A DNA stretch of 9,129 bases from Pseudomonadota bacterium (GTDB lineage Bacteria; Pseudomonadota; Gammaproteobacteria; Xanthomonadales; Xanthomonadaceae), in assembly GCA_023457475.1 (NCBI GenBank), contig JAEWLO010000186.1:1-9129 (forward strand), in the 5' to 3' direction. Positions 1 to 5,533 of this stretch are shown here, one piece after another. A model generated the notes under the pieces. The model did no database searches and was not told the origin of the DNA. It worked only from the letters and a program-made list of their open reading frames with translations. The position numbers were made by a program, and so were the translations under genes. Position 1 is the first letter of the stretch; every line of letters starts with the position of its first letter.

Positions 1-1095
1 TTCCTGATCTACATGGCGGTGTGTGCGGTGTTCGTGCTCTGGCAGGCGGTGCTGGGCGGCCTGAGCGGCTATCCCGGACCGTGGCTGCCGGTGTACGAGC
101 GTGCGTCGTGGTGGCTGCTGGGTCTCAGCGCGCTTACGCTCGGCATCCTGCTGCCGGTGTTGTGGCGGCTCAACGGCGGCGACCGGCTGTGGCCCGGCTC
201 GCGGCTGGGACAGCAGGTGGTGCTCTGGGGCGGCGTGGCGACCGCGTTGTGCGTGCCGTTTCTGGGCATGCACGGCCTGGCGCGGTTGGCCGATGCGATG
301 GAACATGTGTTCCAGCTTGGCTGCCTGGTGACCCTGGGGGTTGGCGTATGGGCATTGCGCCGTCGGGATTACTACGCGCTGGCCGGTCTGCTGGCGCTGC
401 TGCCGTGGTGGGTGATGATCATCGCCGACGCGCTGCAGGCGCAGTGGCTGATTGCCTACCGGATCGAAGCGCTGCAACTGGCGGCCACCTGGTTCCTGAT
501 GATGTCGGCCTACGCGCTCAACCTGCGGCTGGGCCGGCTGCGCCAGCAGCGTGATGAAATGCGCCAGCTGGCCGACACCGATGGCCTCACCGGGCTGCCC
601 AACCGCCGCGCCGGCCTGCGCCTGCTGGCCCGCCAGCTGCTGCCGCACGGTCACGAGGCCCAGGCGCTGGCAATCGGCTTCCTGGATGTCGACCTGTTCA
701 AGGACATCAACGACAGATTCGGCCATGAAGCCGGCGACCAGGTGCTGGTGGCGGTCGCGCGCGCGCTGCGCGGTGCCGTGCGCACACAGGACCACGTGGT
801 CCGGATGGGCGGTGAGGAATTCCTCATCGTGCTGCCGGGAGCCAGTCACGCCGCCGCGCTGTCGCGCCTGGAAAGCGTGCGGCAGCAGGTGGCGGCGGTC
901 GCACCGACCCTGCCGCTGGAGGGGCTGGCGCTGACGGCCAGTATCGGGCTGGCGGTGCTTCGTCCCGGCCGCGACGACCTGGCCGGCCTGCTGCGCCGGG
1001 CCGACCACGCCATGTACTGCGCCAAACGGGCCGGACGCAACCAGGTGTACGACGGTGAACAGACGCCGGCGGAAGCACCGGCGATGCCGGTCTGA
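1..1095 (+). CDS. Membrane diguanylate cyclase (GGDEF), 5' end outside the window
   Basis: The frame is open from base 1, so the gene begins upstream. The first ATG, at 13, lies inside a hydrophobic helix and is unlikely to be the true start. About six hydrophobic segments fill roughly the first 170 residues, ending near base 530, in the style of a 7TMR-DISM membrane sensor; any periplasmic N-terminal sensor domain would be off the window. A short charged linker leads to a full GGDEF domain with DGLTGLPNRR, the metal-binding region FLDVDLFKDIND, and the active site GGEEF at bases 808-822. RTQD lies five residues before GGEEF (bases 781-792), which matches the RxxD inhibitory I-site. By family knowledge it makes c-di-GMP from two GTP at the inner membrane and should be product-inhibited. 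The membrane signal is unknown. It is followed 37 bp later by rluF. Confidence 0.93.
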   Translation, partial: FLIYMAVCAVFVLWQAVLGGLSGYPGPWLPVYERASWWLLGLSALTLGILLPVLWRLNGGDRLWPGSRLGQQVVLWGGVATALCVPFLGMHGLARLADAMEHVFQLGCLVTLGVGVWALRRRDYYALAGLLALLPWWVMIIADALQAQWLIAYRIEALQLAATWFLMMSAYALNLRLGRLRQQRDEMRQLADTDGLTGLPNRRAGLRLLARQLLPHGHEAQALAIGFLDVDLFKDINDRFGHEAGDQVLVAVARALRGAVRTQDHVVRMGGEEFLIVLPGASHAAALSRLESVRQQVAAVAPTLPLEGLALTASIGLAVLRPGRDDLAGLLRRADHAMYCAKRAGRNQVYDGEQTPAEAPAMPV

Positions 1096-1120
1096 TGCCA
1101 CGCCGGTGCGGGTTTTGCCG

Positions 1121-1126
1121 GATAAT
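1121..1126 (+). promoter_or_regulatory. Probable -10 box (GATAAT) of rluF, leaderless arrangement
   Basis: GATAAT matches the sigma-70 -10 consensus at five of six positions. It ends six bases before the rluF ATG at 1133, so a start site seven bases downstream would fall on the A of the ATG. There is no Shine-Dalgarno between box and start. No good -35 hexamer is visible at 16-18 bp. The leaderless reading is inferred from this spacing. Confidence 0.5.
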
Positions 1127-1132
1127 GGCGCG

Positions 1133-1855
1133 ATGACCATTCGACTCAACAAGCACATTGCCGAAACCGGCTACTGTTCCCGGCGTGAAGCCGACCGTCT
1201 GATCGGCGAACGCCGCGTCACCGTCAACGGCATCGCGGCCGGCACTGGCGCGGTGGTGGGTGAGGGTGATGTGGTCCTGGTCGACGGCCAGCCACTGCGC
1301 GCGCGCGAAGCGAAGAAGGCCGGTGGCCGCCGGCACGTCTACATTGCCCTGAACAAACCGGTGGGGATCACCTGCACCACCGAGAGCGCGGTGAAGGGCA
1401 ACATCGTCGACTTCGTCGGCCACGAGCAGCGCATCTTCCCGATCGGGCGCCTCGACAAGGATTCGGAAGGGCTGATCCTGATGACCAGCAATGGGGACAT
1501 CGTCAACCAGATCCTGCGCGCCGAGAATGGCCACCAGAAGGAGTACCTGGTGGCGGTGAACAAGCCGGTCACCGATGAATTCCTGCGCGGCATGGCGCGC
1601 GGCGTGCGCATCCACAACGAAACCACCCTGCCGTGCCGCGCCTCGCGCATCGCCAAGTTCGGTTTCCGCATCACCCTGCAGCAGGGGTTGAACCGGCAGA
1701 TCCGGTTGATGGCGGCCGCCTTCGACTACCGCGTCACCCAGCTGCGCCGGGTACGCATCGACAACATCAAGCTCGGCGCGCTCAAGCCCGGTCAGTGGCG
1801 CAACCTGACCGATGCCGAGCTGAAGGGCCTGCTGCCCAAGCAGCTCGACTGGTAG
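1133..1855 (+). CDS. rluF: 23S rRNA pseudouridine(2604) synthase RluF
   Basis: A 240-residue member of the RsuA/RluB/E/F branch of pseudouridine synthases. An N-terminal S4 RNA-binding domain occupies about residues 2-48 (RLNKHIAETGYCSRREADRL). The catalytic domain carries GRLDKDSEG at 105-113, with D108 the expected nucleophile. Further family motifs are LNKPVGITCTTE (73-84), NIVDFVGHEQRIFPIG just before the catalytic loop, and GLNRQIRLM near the C-terminus. The wording around the active site and the end (GQWRNLTDAEL) fits RluF better than RluB or RluE. E. coli RluF isomerises U2604 of 23S rRNA and also acts on tRNA-Tyr. This protein is about 50 residues shorter than the E. coli one and lacks its basic C-terminal tail. 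The frame is open back to 1055, overlapping the preceding gene, but the S4 domain begins naturally at 1133. No ribosome binding site is visible. Confidence 0.9.
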   Translation: MTIRLNKHIAETGYCSRREADRLIGERRVTVNGIAAGTGAVVGEGDVVLVDGQPLRAREAKKAGGRRHVYIALNKPVGITCTTESAVKGNIVDFVGHEQRIFPIGRLDKDSEGLILMTSNGDIVNQILRAENGHQKEYLVAVNKPVTDEFLRGMARGVRIHNETTLPCRASRIAKFGFRITLQQGLNRQIRLMAAAFDYRVTQLRRVRIDNIKLGALKPGQWRNLTDAELKGLLPKQLDW

Positions 1856-1891
1856 TCCGTACCTGCCCGCACGGCGCAGCCGTGCACGGAC
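1855..1891 (+). terminator. Stem-loop after rluF (possible terminator or GTAG-type palindrome)
   Basis: A perfect 7-bp stem GCACGGC/GCCGTGC with a GCA loop (1869-1885) sits inside an outer pair GTCCGT/ACGGAC (1855-1860 and 1886-1891), with an eight-base bulge on the left side. It begins on the last base of the rluF stop codon. No T-run follows, so it is not a classical intrinsic terminator. GTAG at 1852-1855 heads the structure, which recalls the GTAG-headed SMAG repeats of Stenotrophomonas; that comparison is from memory. Confidence 0.45.
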
Positions 1892-1919
1892 CGGTAACCT
1901 TTGCGTGACCGGTTCAGGC

Positions 1920-1925
1920 TAGACT
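1920..1925 (+). promoter_or_regulatory. Possible -10 box (TAGACT) of the GAF-GGDEF gene
   Basis: TAGACT resembles the sigma-70 -10 consensus and lies 29 bp before the ATG at 1955, which would give an untranslated leader of about 23 bases. No convincing -35 is present at the usual distance; TTGCGT at 1901 is too close. No Shine-Dalgarno is seen before the ATG. Confidence 0.3.
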
Positions 1926-1954
1926 GCGGGCAGCATCCGGATTCGACCTGCTGC

Positions 1955-3022
1955 ATGATCAAGCCCGAGAAGCCTTCCAACGAAGCCCTGCGCCTGGATG
2001 CGCTTTACCGCTACCGCATTCTCGATACGGACAAGGAAAAATCGTTCGAGGATCTGGTCACCATCGCCAAGGCGGTGTGTGGCACGTCAATGGCTGCCGT
2101 TACGCTGATCGATGCCGAGCGGCAGTGGTTCAAGTCCATCCAGGGCAACGAGGCGCAGGAGTTGCCGCGCTCGGACTCGATGTGCGGCCACGCCATCCTG
2201 CAGCCGCAACAGGTCATGGTGGTGGAAGACACCCTGACCGACAGCCGTTTCCACGACAACCCGCTGGTGACCGGGGCACCGCACGTGCGCTTCTATGCCG
2301 GTGCCCCGCTGCTGAGCAACGACGGTTATCCGCTGGGCACGCTGTGCGTGTTCGATCCGGCTCCGCAGCACCTGGACCTGGATCAGACCGAAGCCCTCGC
2401 CGCGCTGTCGCGCCAGGTAATGCTGGTGATGGAACTGCGCCGCTTCGCGCAGGACATCCAGACCACCATGCTGGAGCGCGAGGACTACGAGCGCCTCCTG
2501 GGCGAGTACCACGACCTGCTGCTGGCACAGAATGCGGACCTGGCCGAACAGAGCCGCACAGACGTGTTGACCGGTCTGCCCAACCGCCGGGCCATGGCGG
2601 TCGCACTGGAGGCCTCGGTGCAGGATGCCGACGGCCAGCCCCGGCAGACGGCCGTGGCCCTGGTGGATATCGACCATTTCAAGCAGATCAATGACTTCAA
2701 TGGCCATGCTACCGGCGACCGGGTGCTGGCCGAACTCGGCGTGCTGCTGCGCGCGCAGTTCGCGGGCCGAGGGCTGGCCGCGCGCTACGGCGGTGAAGAG
2801 TTCGTAGTGCTGATGCCGGACACCGAGCTGCGTACCGCGGAGCTGCAATGTGACTTCCTGCGCATGGCGGTGGCCGACCTCCCGCTTGGCTTTCCGGTCA
2901 CGGTGAGCATCGGCGTGGCCGCACACCGGGCCGGCGACAGTGTGGATGAGACGGTGGCACGCGCGGACGCAGCGCTGTACCGGGCCAAGGCCAACGGCCG
3001 CAATCGCATCGAAACGGCGTAA
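1955..3022 (+). CDS. GAF-GGDEF diguanylate cyclase, soluble
   Basis: A 355-residue cytoplasmic protein with no membrane segment. A GAF sensor domain spans about residues 30-155, including the phrases SMCGHAIL, VEDTLTDSRFHDNPLV and RFYAGAPLLSNDGYPLGTLC. A charged, coiled-coil-like linker follows at 160-200. The GGDEF domain (200-355) has DVLTGLPNRRA, VDIDHFKQIND and the active site GGEEF at 279-283, so it should convert GTP to c-di-GMP. The stretch five residues upstream of GGEEF reads AGRG, so the RxxD inhibitory site is absent, unlike the first cyclase in this window. The ATG at 1955 is chosen because GAF proteins of this kind begin just before the NEALRLDALYRYRILDT segment; TTG 1901 in the same frame is less likely. 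The GAF ligand cannot be read from sequence. It is convergent with the EamA gene. Confidence 0.92.
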   Translation: MIKPEKPSNEALRLDALYRYRILDTDKEKSFEDLVTIAKAVCGTSMAAVTLIDAERQWFKSIQGNEAQELPRSDSMCGHAILQPQQVMVVEDTLTDSRFHDNPLVTGAPHVRFYAGAPLLSNDGYPLGTLCVFDPAPQHLDLDQTEALAALSRQVMLVMELRRFAQDIQTTMLEREDYERLLGEYHDLLLAQNADLAEQSRTDVLTGLPNRRAMAVALEASVQDADGQPRQTAVALVDIDHFKQINDFNGHATGDRVLAELGVLLRAQFAGRGLAARYGGEEFVVLMPDTELRTAELQCDFLRMAVADLPLGFPVTVSIGVAAHRAGDSVDETVARADAALYRAKANGRNRIETA

Positions 3023-3032
3023 CGCGAGGCGC

Positions 3033-3052
3033 TGCCCGGCAATGGCCCGGCA
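3033..3052. terminator. Stem-loop between convergent genes
   Basis: TGCCCGGC and GCCCGGCA pair at seven of eight positions, with one central C-C mismatch, around an AATG loop. It fills the 30-bp gap between the stops of the GAF-GGDEF gene and the EamA gene and ends one base before the EamA stop. There is no U-tract on either strand, so a role as bidirectional terminator is inferred from position. Confidence 0.4.
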
Positions 3053-4006
3053 TCATGGATCGATGTTGCGTGCTTCGGCGGTGGCCAGGATTTCAGGATG
3101 CTGCACGGGGCGGCGCCGGTTCAACAACGGATGCAGGAACACGGCACCGACGATGATGGCCACGCCCGCGTAGAACAGCGGCGTGAGCTCGCGCTGCTCG
3201 CTGAGCAGGACCATGGCCAGCAGAATCGCGTAGACCGGTTCCAGATTGGTCACCAGCTGCACCGTATAGGCACTGAGGTGACGCAACGCGACCAACGCCA
3301 GCGCGAACGGCAGCAGCGTGCAGATCCCTGCCAGCACCAGCAGCAGAAGCGTGTCGCGCAGATTGGGCACGATCCACAGCGGGCTGGCCAATGCAGGAAG
3401 CAGGAACGGCAGCACCGGGGCCAGCAGCGTGAGGGTCAGCGTACCGGCCCCCAGTTCAACGGCGGTGACGGTCAGCGGGTCGGCATGGCTGACCAGGCGC
3501 TTGTTGAGAGAGCCGAACATGGCCACGAGCAGGGCTGACGCCGCCCCGACCAGGACGCCCAGGCGCATGCCGTCAGGCACGCCGCCCACCACCAGCGCCA
3601 CGCCCGGCAGTACGGCGATGCCGAATGCCAGCTCACGCAGCTGGAAGGGGCGTTTGGCCACCCACGGTTCGATCACCGCGGTGAACACCGGGGCCAGCGC
3701 GATGCAGGTGGCGGCCACCGAGGCATTGGCCAGCTTTACCGCGCCGTAGAAGGTGAGCCAGTGCAGCGCGACCAGCGCGCCCACGCCGCAGTAACCGGCC
3801 AGCAGGGTGGGGGAGAGCTGGCGCAGTCCGCGCCACACGCGCGGCAGCAACGCAAGCATGACCACCACCAGCAGCATGCGCCACCACACCAGGGGCAGCG
3901 CGGGCAGTGTGATCAGCTTGCCGAGGATGGCGGTGATGCCCCACAACAGCACGCAGAAATGGATCTGGAAGAGGGCTTTGCGGGTATCGGTCATCGGCAT
4001 CTGCAT
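3053..4006 (-). CDS. DMT superfamily permease (EamA family)
   Basis: A 317-residue integral membrane protein with about ten hydrophobic helices in two repeats, as expected for two EamA domains (roughly residues 12-140 and 155-290). Family-like phrases are LLWGITAILGKL in helix 1, LHWLTFYGAVKLANASVAA near helices 3-4, and VQLVTNLEPVYAILLAMVLLSEQ in the second repeat. Such proteins move small metabolites or amino acids across the inner membrane; the substrate cannot be predicted here. Three Met codons (4006, 4000, 3994) precede TDTRKALFQIHF and none has a clear Shine-Dalgarno, so the exact start is uncertain; the longest is given. It lies downstream of the DUF72 gene on the same strand, but after a 150-bp gap with dyad elements, so co-transcription is uncertain. 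Confidence 0.9.
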   Translation of the reverse strand: MQMPMTDTRKALFQIHFCVLLWGITAILGKLITLPALPLVWWRMLLVVVMLALLPRVWRGLRQLSPTLLAGYCGVGALVALHWLTFYGAVKLANASVAATCIALAPVFTAVIEPWVAKRPFQLRELAFGIAVLPGVALVVGGVPDGMRLGVLVGAASALLVAMFGSLNKRLVSHADPLTVTAVELGAGTLTLTLLAPVLPFLLPALASPLWIVPNLRDTLLLLVLAGICTLLPFALALVALRHLSAYTVQLVTNLEPVYAILLAMVLLSEQRELTPLFYAGVAIIVGAVFLHPLLNRRRPVQHPEILATAEARNIDP

Positions 4007-4107
4007 ATTGTGCGGGAAACACGTTGCTGAAGGGACGGCCGACGCGCATGCCGCGCGGAAGCCTCCCGCGAGGTGCCGTCGCGCTTGGCGGGCTGTTGTG
4101 GACGATT

Positions 4108-4121
4108 GACAGGAGCCTGTC
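4108..4121. repeat. Perfect 14-bp palindromic element (GACAGG-AG-CCTGTC)
   Basis: Six-base arms flank a two-base centre, too tight for a stable RNA hairpin but suited to binding a dimeric regulator. It lies about 100 bp upstream of the EamA start, in the 150-bp gap 4007-4156, which contains no plausible gene. A weaker CCTC-CCGC-GAGG hairpin lies nearer EamA in the same gap. Confidence 0.4.
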
Positions 4122-4126
4122 GCGCC

Positions 4127-4161
4127 GGTGACCGACGACCGGCAAACGGCCGTCCGTCACC
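4127..4161 (-). terminator. Imperfect hairpin overlapping the DUF72 stop codon
   Basis: GGTGAC (4127-4132) pairs with GTCACC (4156-4161), and inner GACG/CGTC and CCG/CGG pairs continue the stem with two mismatches around a GCAAA loop. The DUF72 stop codon (4157-4159) lies in one arm. No U-run follows on the minus strand, so termination is only suggested by position. Confidence 0.35.
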
Positions 4162-4972
4162 CTCCCAACGTGTCCAACTGCTGCTGTAGCGTCATGGCCG
4201 CGCCGGGATTGCGATGCTTGGCCGCACCGATGAACAGCACATAGACATCGCGGGGTGCGGTCGGCTGAACCGTCGCGCCTATGTGTGGAAGATCGGGATT
4301 GTCGTCTCCCCGTGCCCAGCGAAGGCTGCGCAGGGCCCACTGTTCAAGCGTGCGCGTTGGATACCCGGCGCGCAGATTCCCGCGCGATTGCATCAGGCGC
4401 GCGTAGACGAAATCCGCCGTCGGATCGGCGTAGCTGGGGTATTCGGTCGAACCGCTGAACACCAGCGCGGCGTTGCGCGCACGTGCCACCGCCACCAGCG
4501 AGGGTGTCCATGCCTGGGGATTGCGGACCTCCAATGCATGCTGCAGCGTGATGCCATCGGCCTCCCGCGGCAGGCCTTCCAGGAAGCGGTCGAATTCGTC
4601 CGCGCCGGCCGGATGCCTTTCGCCGAACTGCCAAACCAAGGGGCCCAGCCGGTCCTGCAGGGTGGCGATGCCCTGGATGAAGCCGTCCGCCCGGCCGGCG
4701 GCCGCCACCAGGTCATGGGTCTGGGTGATCGTACGCGGCCCTTTGGCGGAGAACCGGAAGCCCGCTGGCGTCTGCTCGGCCCATTGCGCATAGACCGCCG
4801 GCGTCTGCGCCCGGTAGAAGGTGCTGTTGATCTCGATGCAGCCGAGCTGTGCGCTCGCGTAGGCCAGCTCCTCGCGCTGGGGCAGCCCGTCCGGGTAGAA
4901 CATCCCCTCGCGCCATTCGGGAAATACCCAGCCGCCGATGCCGGCGCGGATCGTGCCTGCGGGCTGCGTCAC
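4157..4972 (-). CDS. DUF72 (YecE-like) protein
   Basis: A 271-residue protein with the hallmark motifs of DUF72: GIGGW at 11-15, a W-x5-FYPDGL stretch, IEINSTFYR at 46-54, FRFSAKGPRTITQ from about 72, LGPLVWQFG, and a central LEVRN. The fold is a TIM barrel; no biochemical activity is established for the family as far as I know, so no function is assigned. The GTG start at 4972 is chosen over an ATG at 5017. The GTG overlaps the VOC stop (GTGA, 4972-4969), a GAGGG ribosome binding site (4986-4982) lies nine bases upstream, and homologous sequence begins just after it. The arrangement implies translational coupling to the VOC gene. Confidence 0.88.
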   Translation of the reverse strand: MTQPAGTIRAGIGGWVFPEWREGMFYPDGLPQREELAYASAQLGCIEINSTFYRAQTPAVYAQWAEQTPAGFRFSAKGPRTITQTHDLVAAAGRADGFIQGIATLQDRLGPLVWQFGERHPAGADEFDRFLEGLPREADGITLQHALEVRNPQAWTPSLVAVARARNAALVFSGSTEYPSYADPTADFVYARLMQSRGNLRAGYPTRTLEQWALRSLRWARGDDNPDLPHIGATVQPTAPRDVYVLFIGAAKHRNPGAAMTLQQQLDTLGG

Positions 4973-5409
4973 GCGGCGTGGCCCTCGGCCTTCCACGGAT
5001 CGTAGCTGCCGAACCACCTCAGGTGGCCTTCCAGGTCACGGCACGCATAGCCCCGGCCGCCATAGTCCTGGTCGGCAATTTCGATGGCCAGTTCGGCCCC
5101 GCCGGCGAGGGCGCGCGCGTAATGCGCATCCGGGTCGGCCACGATCACGCAGGCGCTCTGGGTTTCGCGGTCGCCCACGTCGCGGGGCTGCACGGTCATT
5201 TTTTCCCAGTCGCCGCCGGTGCCGACCGAGCTGAGCATGATCATGCCGTTCCCGTAGGTCAGCTGGGCGTGGTAGACCATGTCGCCTTCGGCGTACACGG
5301 CCTGCTTCTGGAAACCGAAGGCGGTTTCCAGCCAGGCGATGGCGGCATGGGCGTCTTGGTAGCGCAGGCAGGGGATGATGGTGACAGTGGTATCGGCGGG
5401 GGCGGTCAT
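4969..5409 (-). CDS. VOC family (glyoxalase/bleomycin-resistance-like) protein
   Basis: A 146-residue cytoplasmic protein with the vicinal-oxygen-chelate fold pattern. The first beta-alpha-beta unit is IIPCLRYQDAHAAIAWLETAFGF (about 11-33 and not repeated in full here), followed by VYHAQLTYGNGMIMLSS. The second unit ends RDLEGHLRWFGSYDPW near the C-terminus, the usual D-x-EGH-x-W-x-F close of such proteins. H47 and E127 sit where metal ligands are often found. The substrate is unknown; the family includes lyases, dioxygenases and antibiotic-binding proteins. The ATG at 5409 follows GGAG (5420-5417) with a seven-base spacer, so the longer open frame to 5682 is rejected. It is the first gene of the VOC-DUF72 pair and divergent from the serine hydrolase. 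Confidence 0.87.
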   Translation of the reverse strand: MTAPADTTVTIIPCLRYQDAHAAIAWLETAFGFQKQAVYAEGDMVYHAQLTYGNGMIMLSSVGTGGDWEKMTVQPRDVGDRETQSACVIVADPDAHYARALAGGAELAIEIADQDYGGRGYACRDLEGHLRWFGSYDPWKAEGHAA

Positions 5410-5411
5410 GT

Positions 5412-5448
5412 GCAGGCTCCGGGGGGCTTCTGGCACAGGCGAGCCTGC
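5412..5448 (-). promoter_or_regulatory. Inverted repeat overlapping the VOC ribosome binding site
   Basis: GCAGGCTC (5412-5419) and GAGCCTGC (5441-5448) are a perfect 8-bp inverted repeat with a 21-base spacer. In VOC mRNA the proximal arm contains three of the four bases of the GGAG ribosome binding site and ends two bases before the ATG. If the transcript starts upstream of 5448, the RNA could fold and mask that site; as DNA it could instead be an operator. Confidence 0.45.
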
Positions 5449-5477
5449 GGCGCGGGGCGTTACCATCGCGCGAAACC

Positions 5478-5506
5478 GGTGTGGCGGCACCCGCCGCCTC
5501 GACACC
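5478..5506 (+). promoter_or_regulatory. Stem-loop in the leader of the serine hydrolase gene
   Basis: GGCGGC/GCCGCC pairs around an ACCC loop (5483-5498). The stem continues as GGTGT/ACACC (5478-5482 and 5502-5506) across a three-base TCG bulge. It ends 27 bases before the TTG start and is outside the ribosome binding site. A weak TACCAT -10-like sequence at 5461-5466 could place it near the 5' end of the transcript. Confidence 0.35.
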
Positions 5507-5522
5507 CCGGCAACGGCTGACT

Positions 5523-5526
5523 GGAG
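5523..5526 (+). promoter_or_regulatory. Ribosome binding site (GGAG) that decides the TTG start
   Basis: GGAG lies seven bases before TTG at 5534 and in front of a signal-peptide-like sequence. The next ATG, at 5549, has no such site, which favours TTG. Confidence 0.6.
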
Positions 5527-5533
5527 ACACTGC

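Noticed and set aside
824..1615. A 263-codon minus-strand frame across the first cyclase and rluF
   Set aside because: It crosses two well-supported genes and contains no recognisable motif.
4214..5005. A 263-codon plus-strand frame opposite DUF72
   Set aside because: The minus strand carries the DUF72 motifs and a coupled start; the plus-strand product has no domain pattern.
4973..5017. ATG start for DUF72 at 5017
   Set aside because: The extra 15 residues are basic and unlike the family, and GTG 4972 has both a GAGGG site and the GTGA overlap.
5375..5533. N-terminal extension of the serine hydrolase to ATG 5375
   Set aside because: It would overlap the VOC start and bury the signal peptide behind about 50 residues. 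TTG 5534 has a ribosome binding site and exposes the signal peptide.
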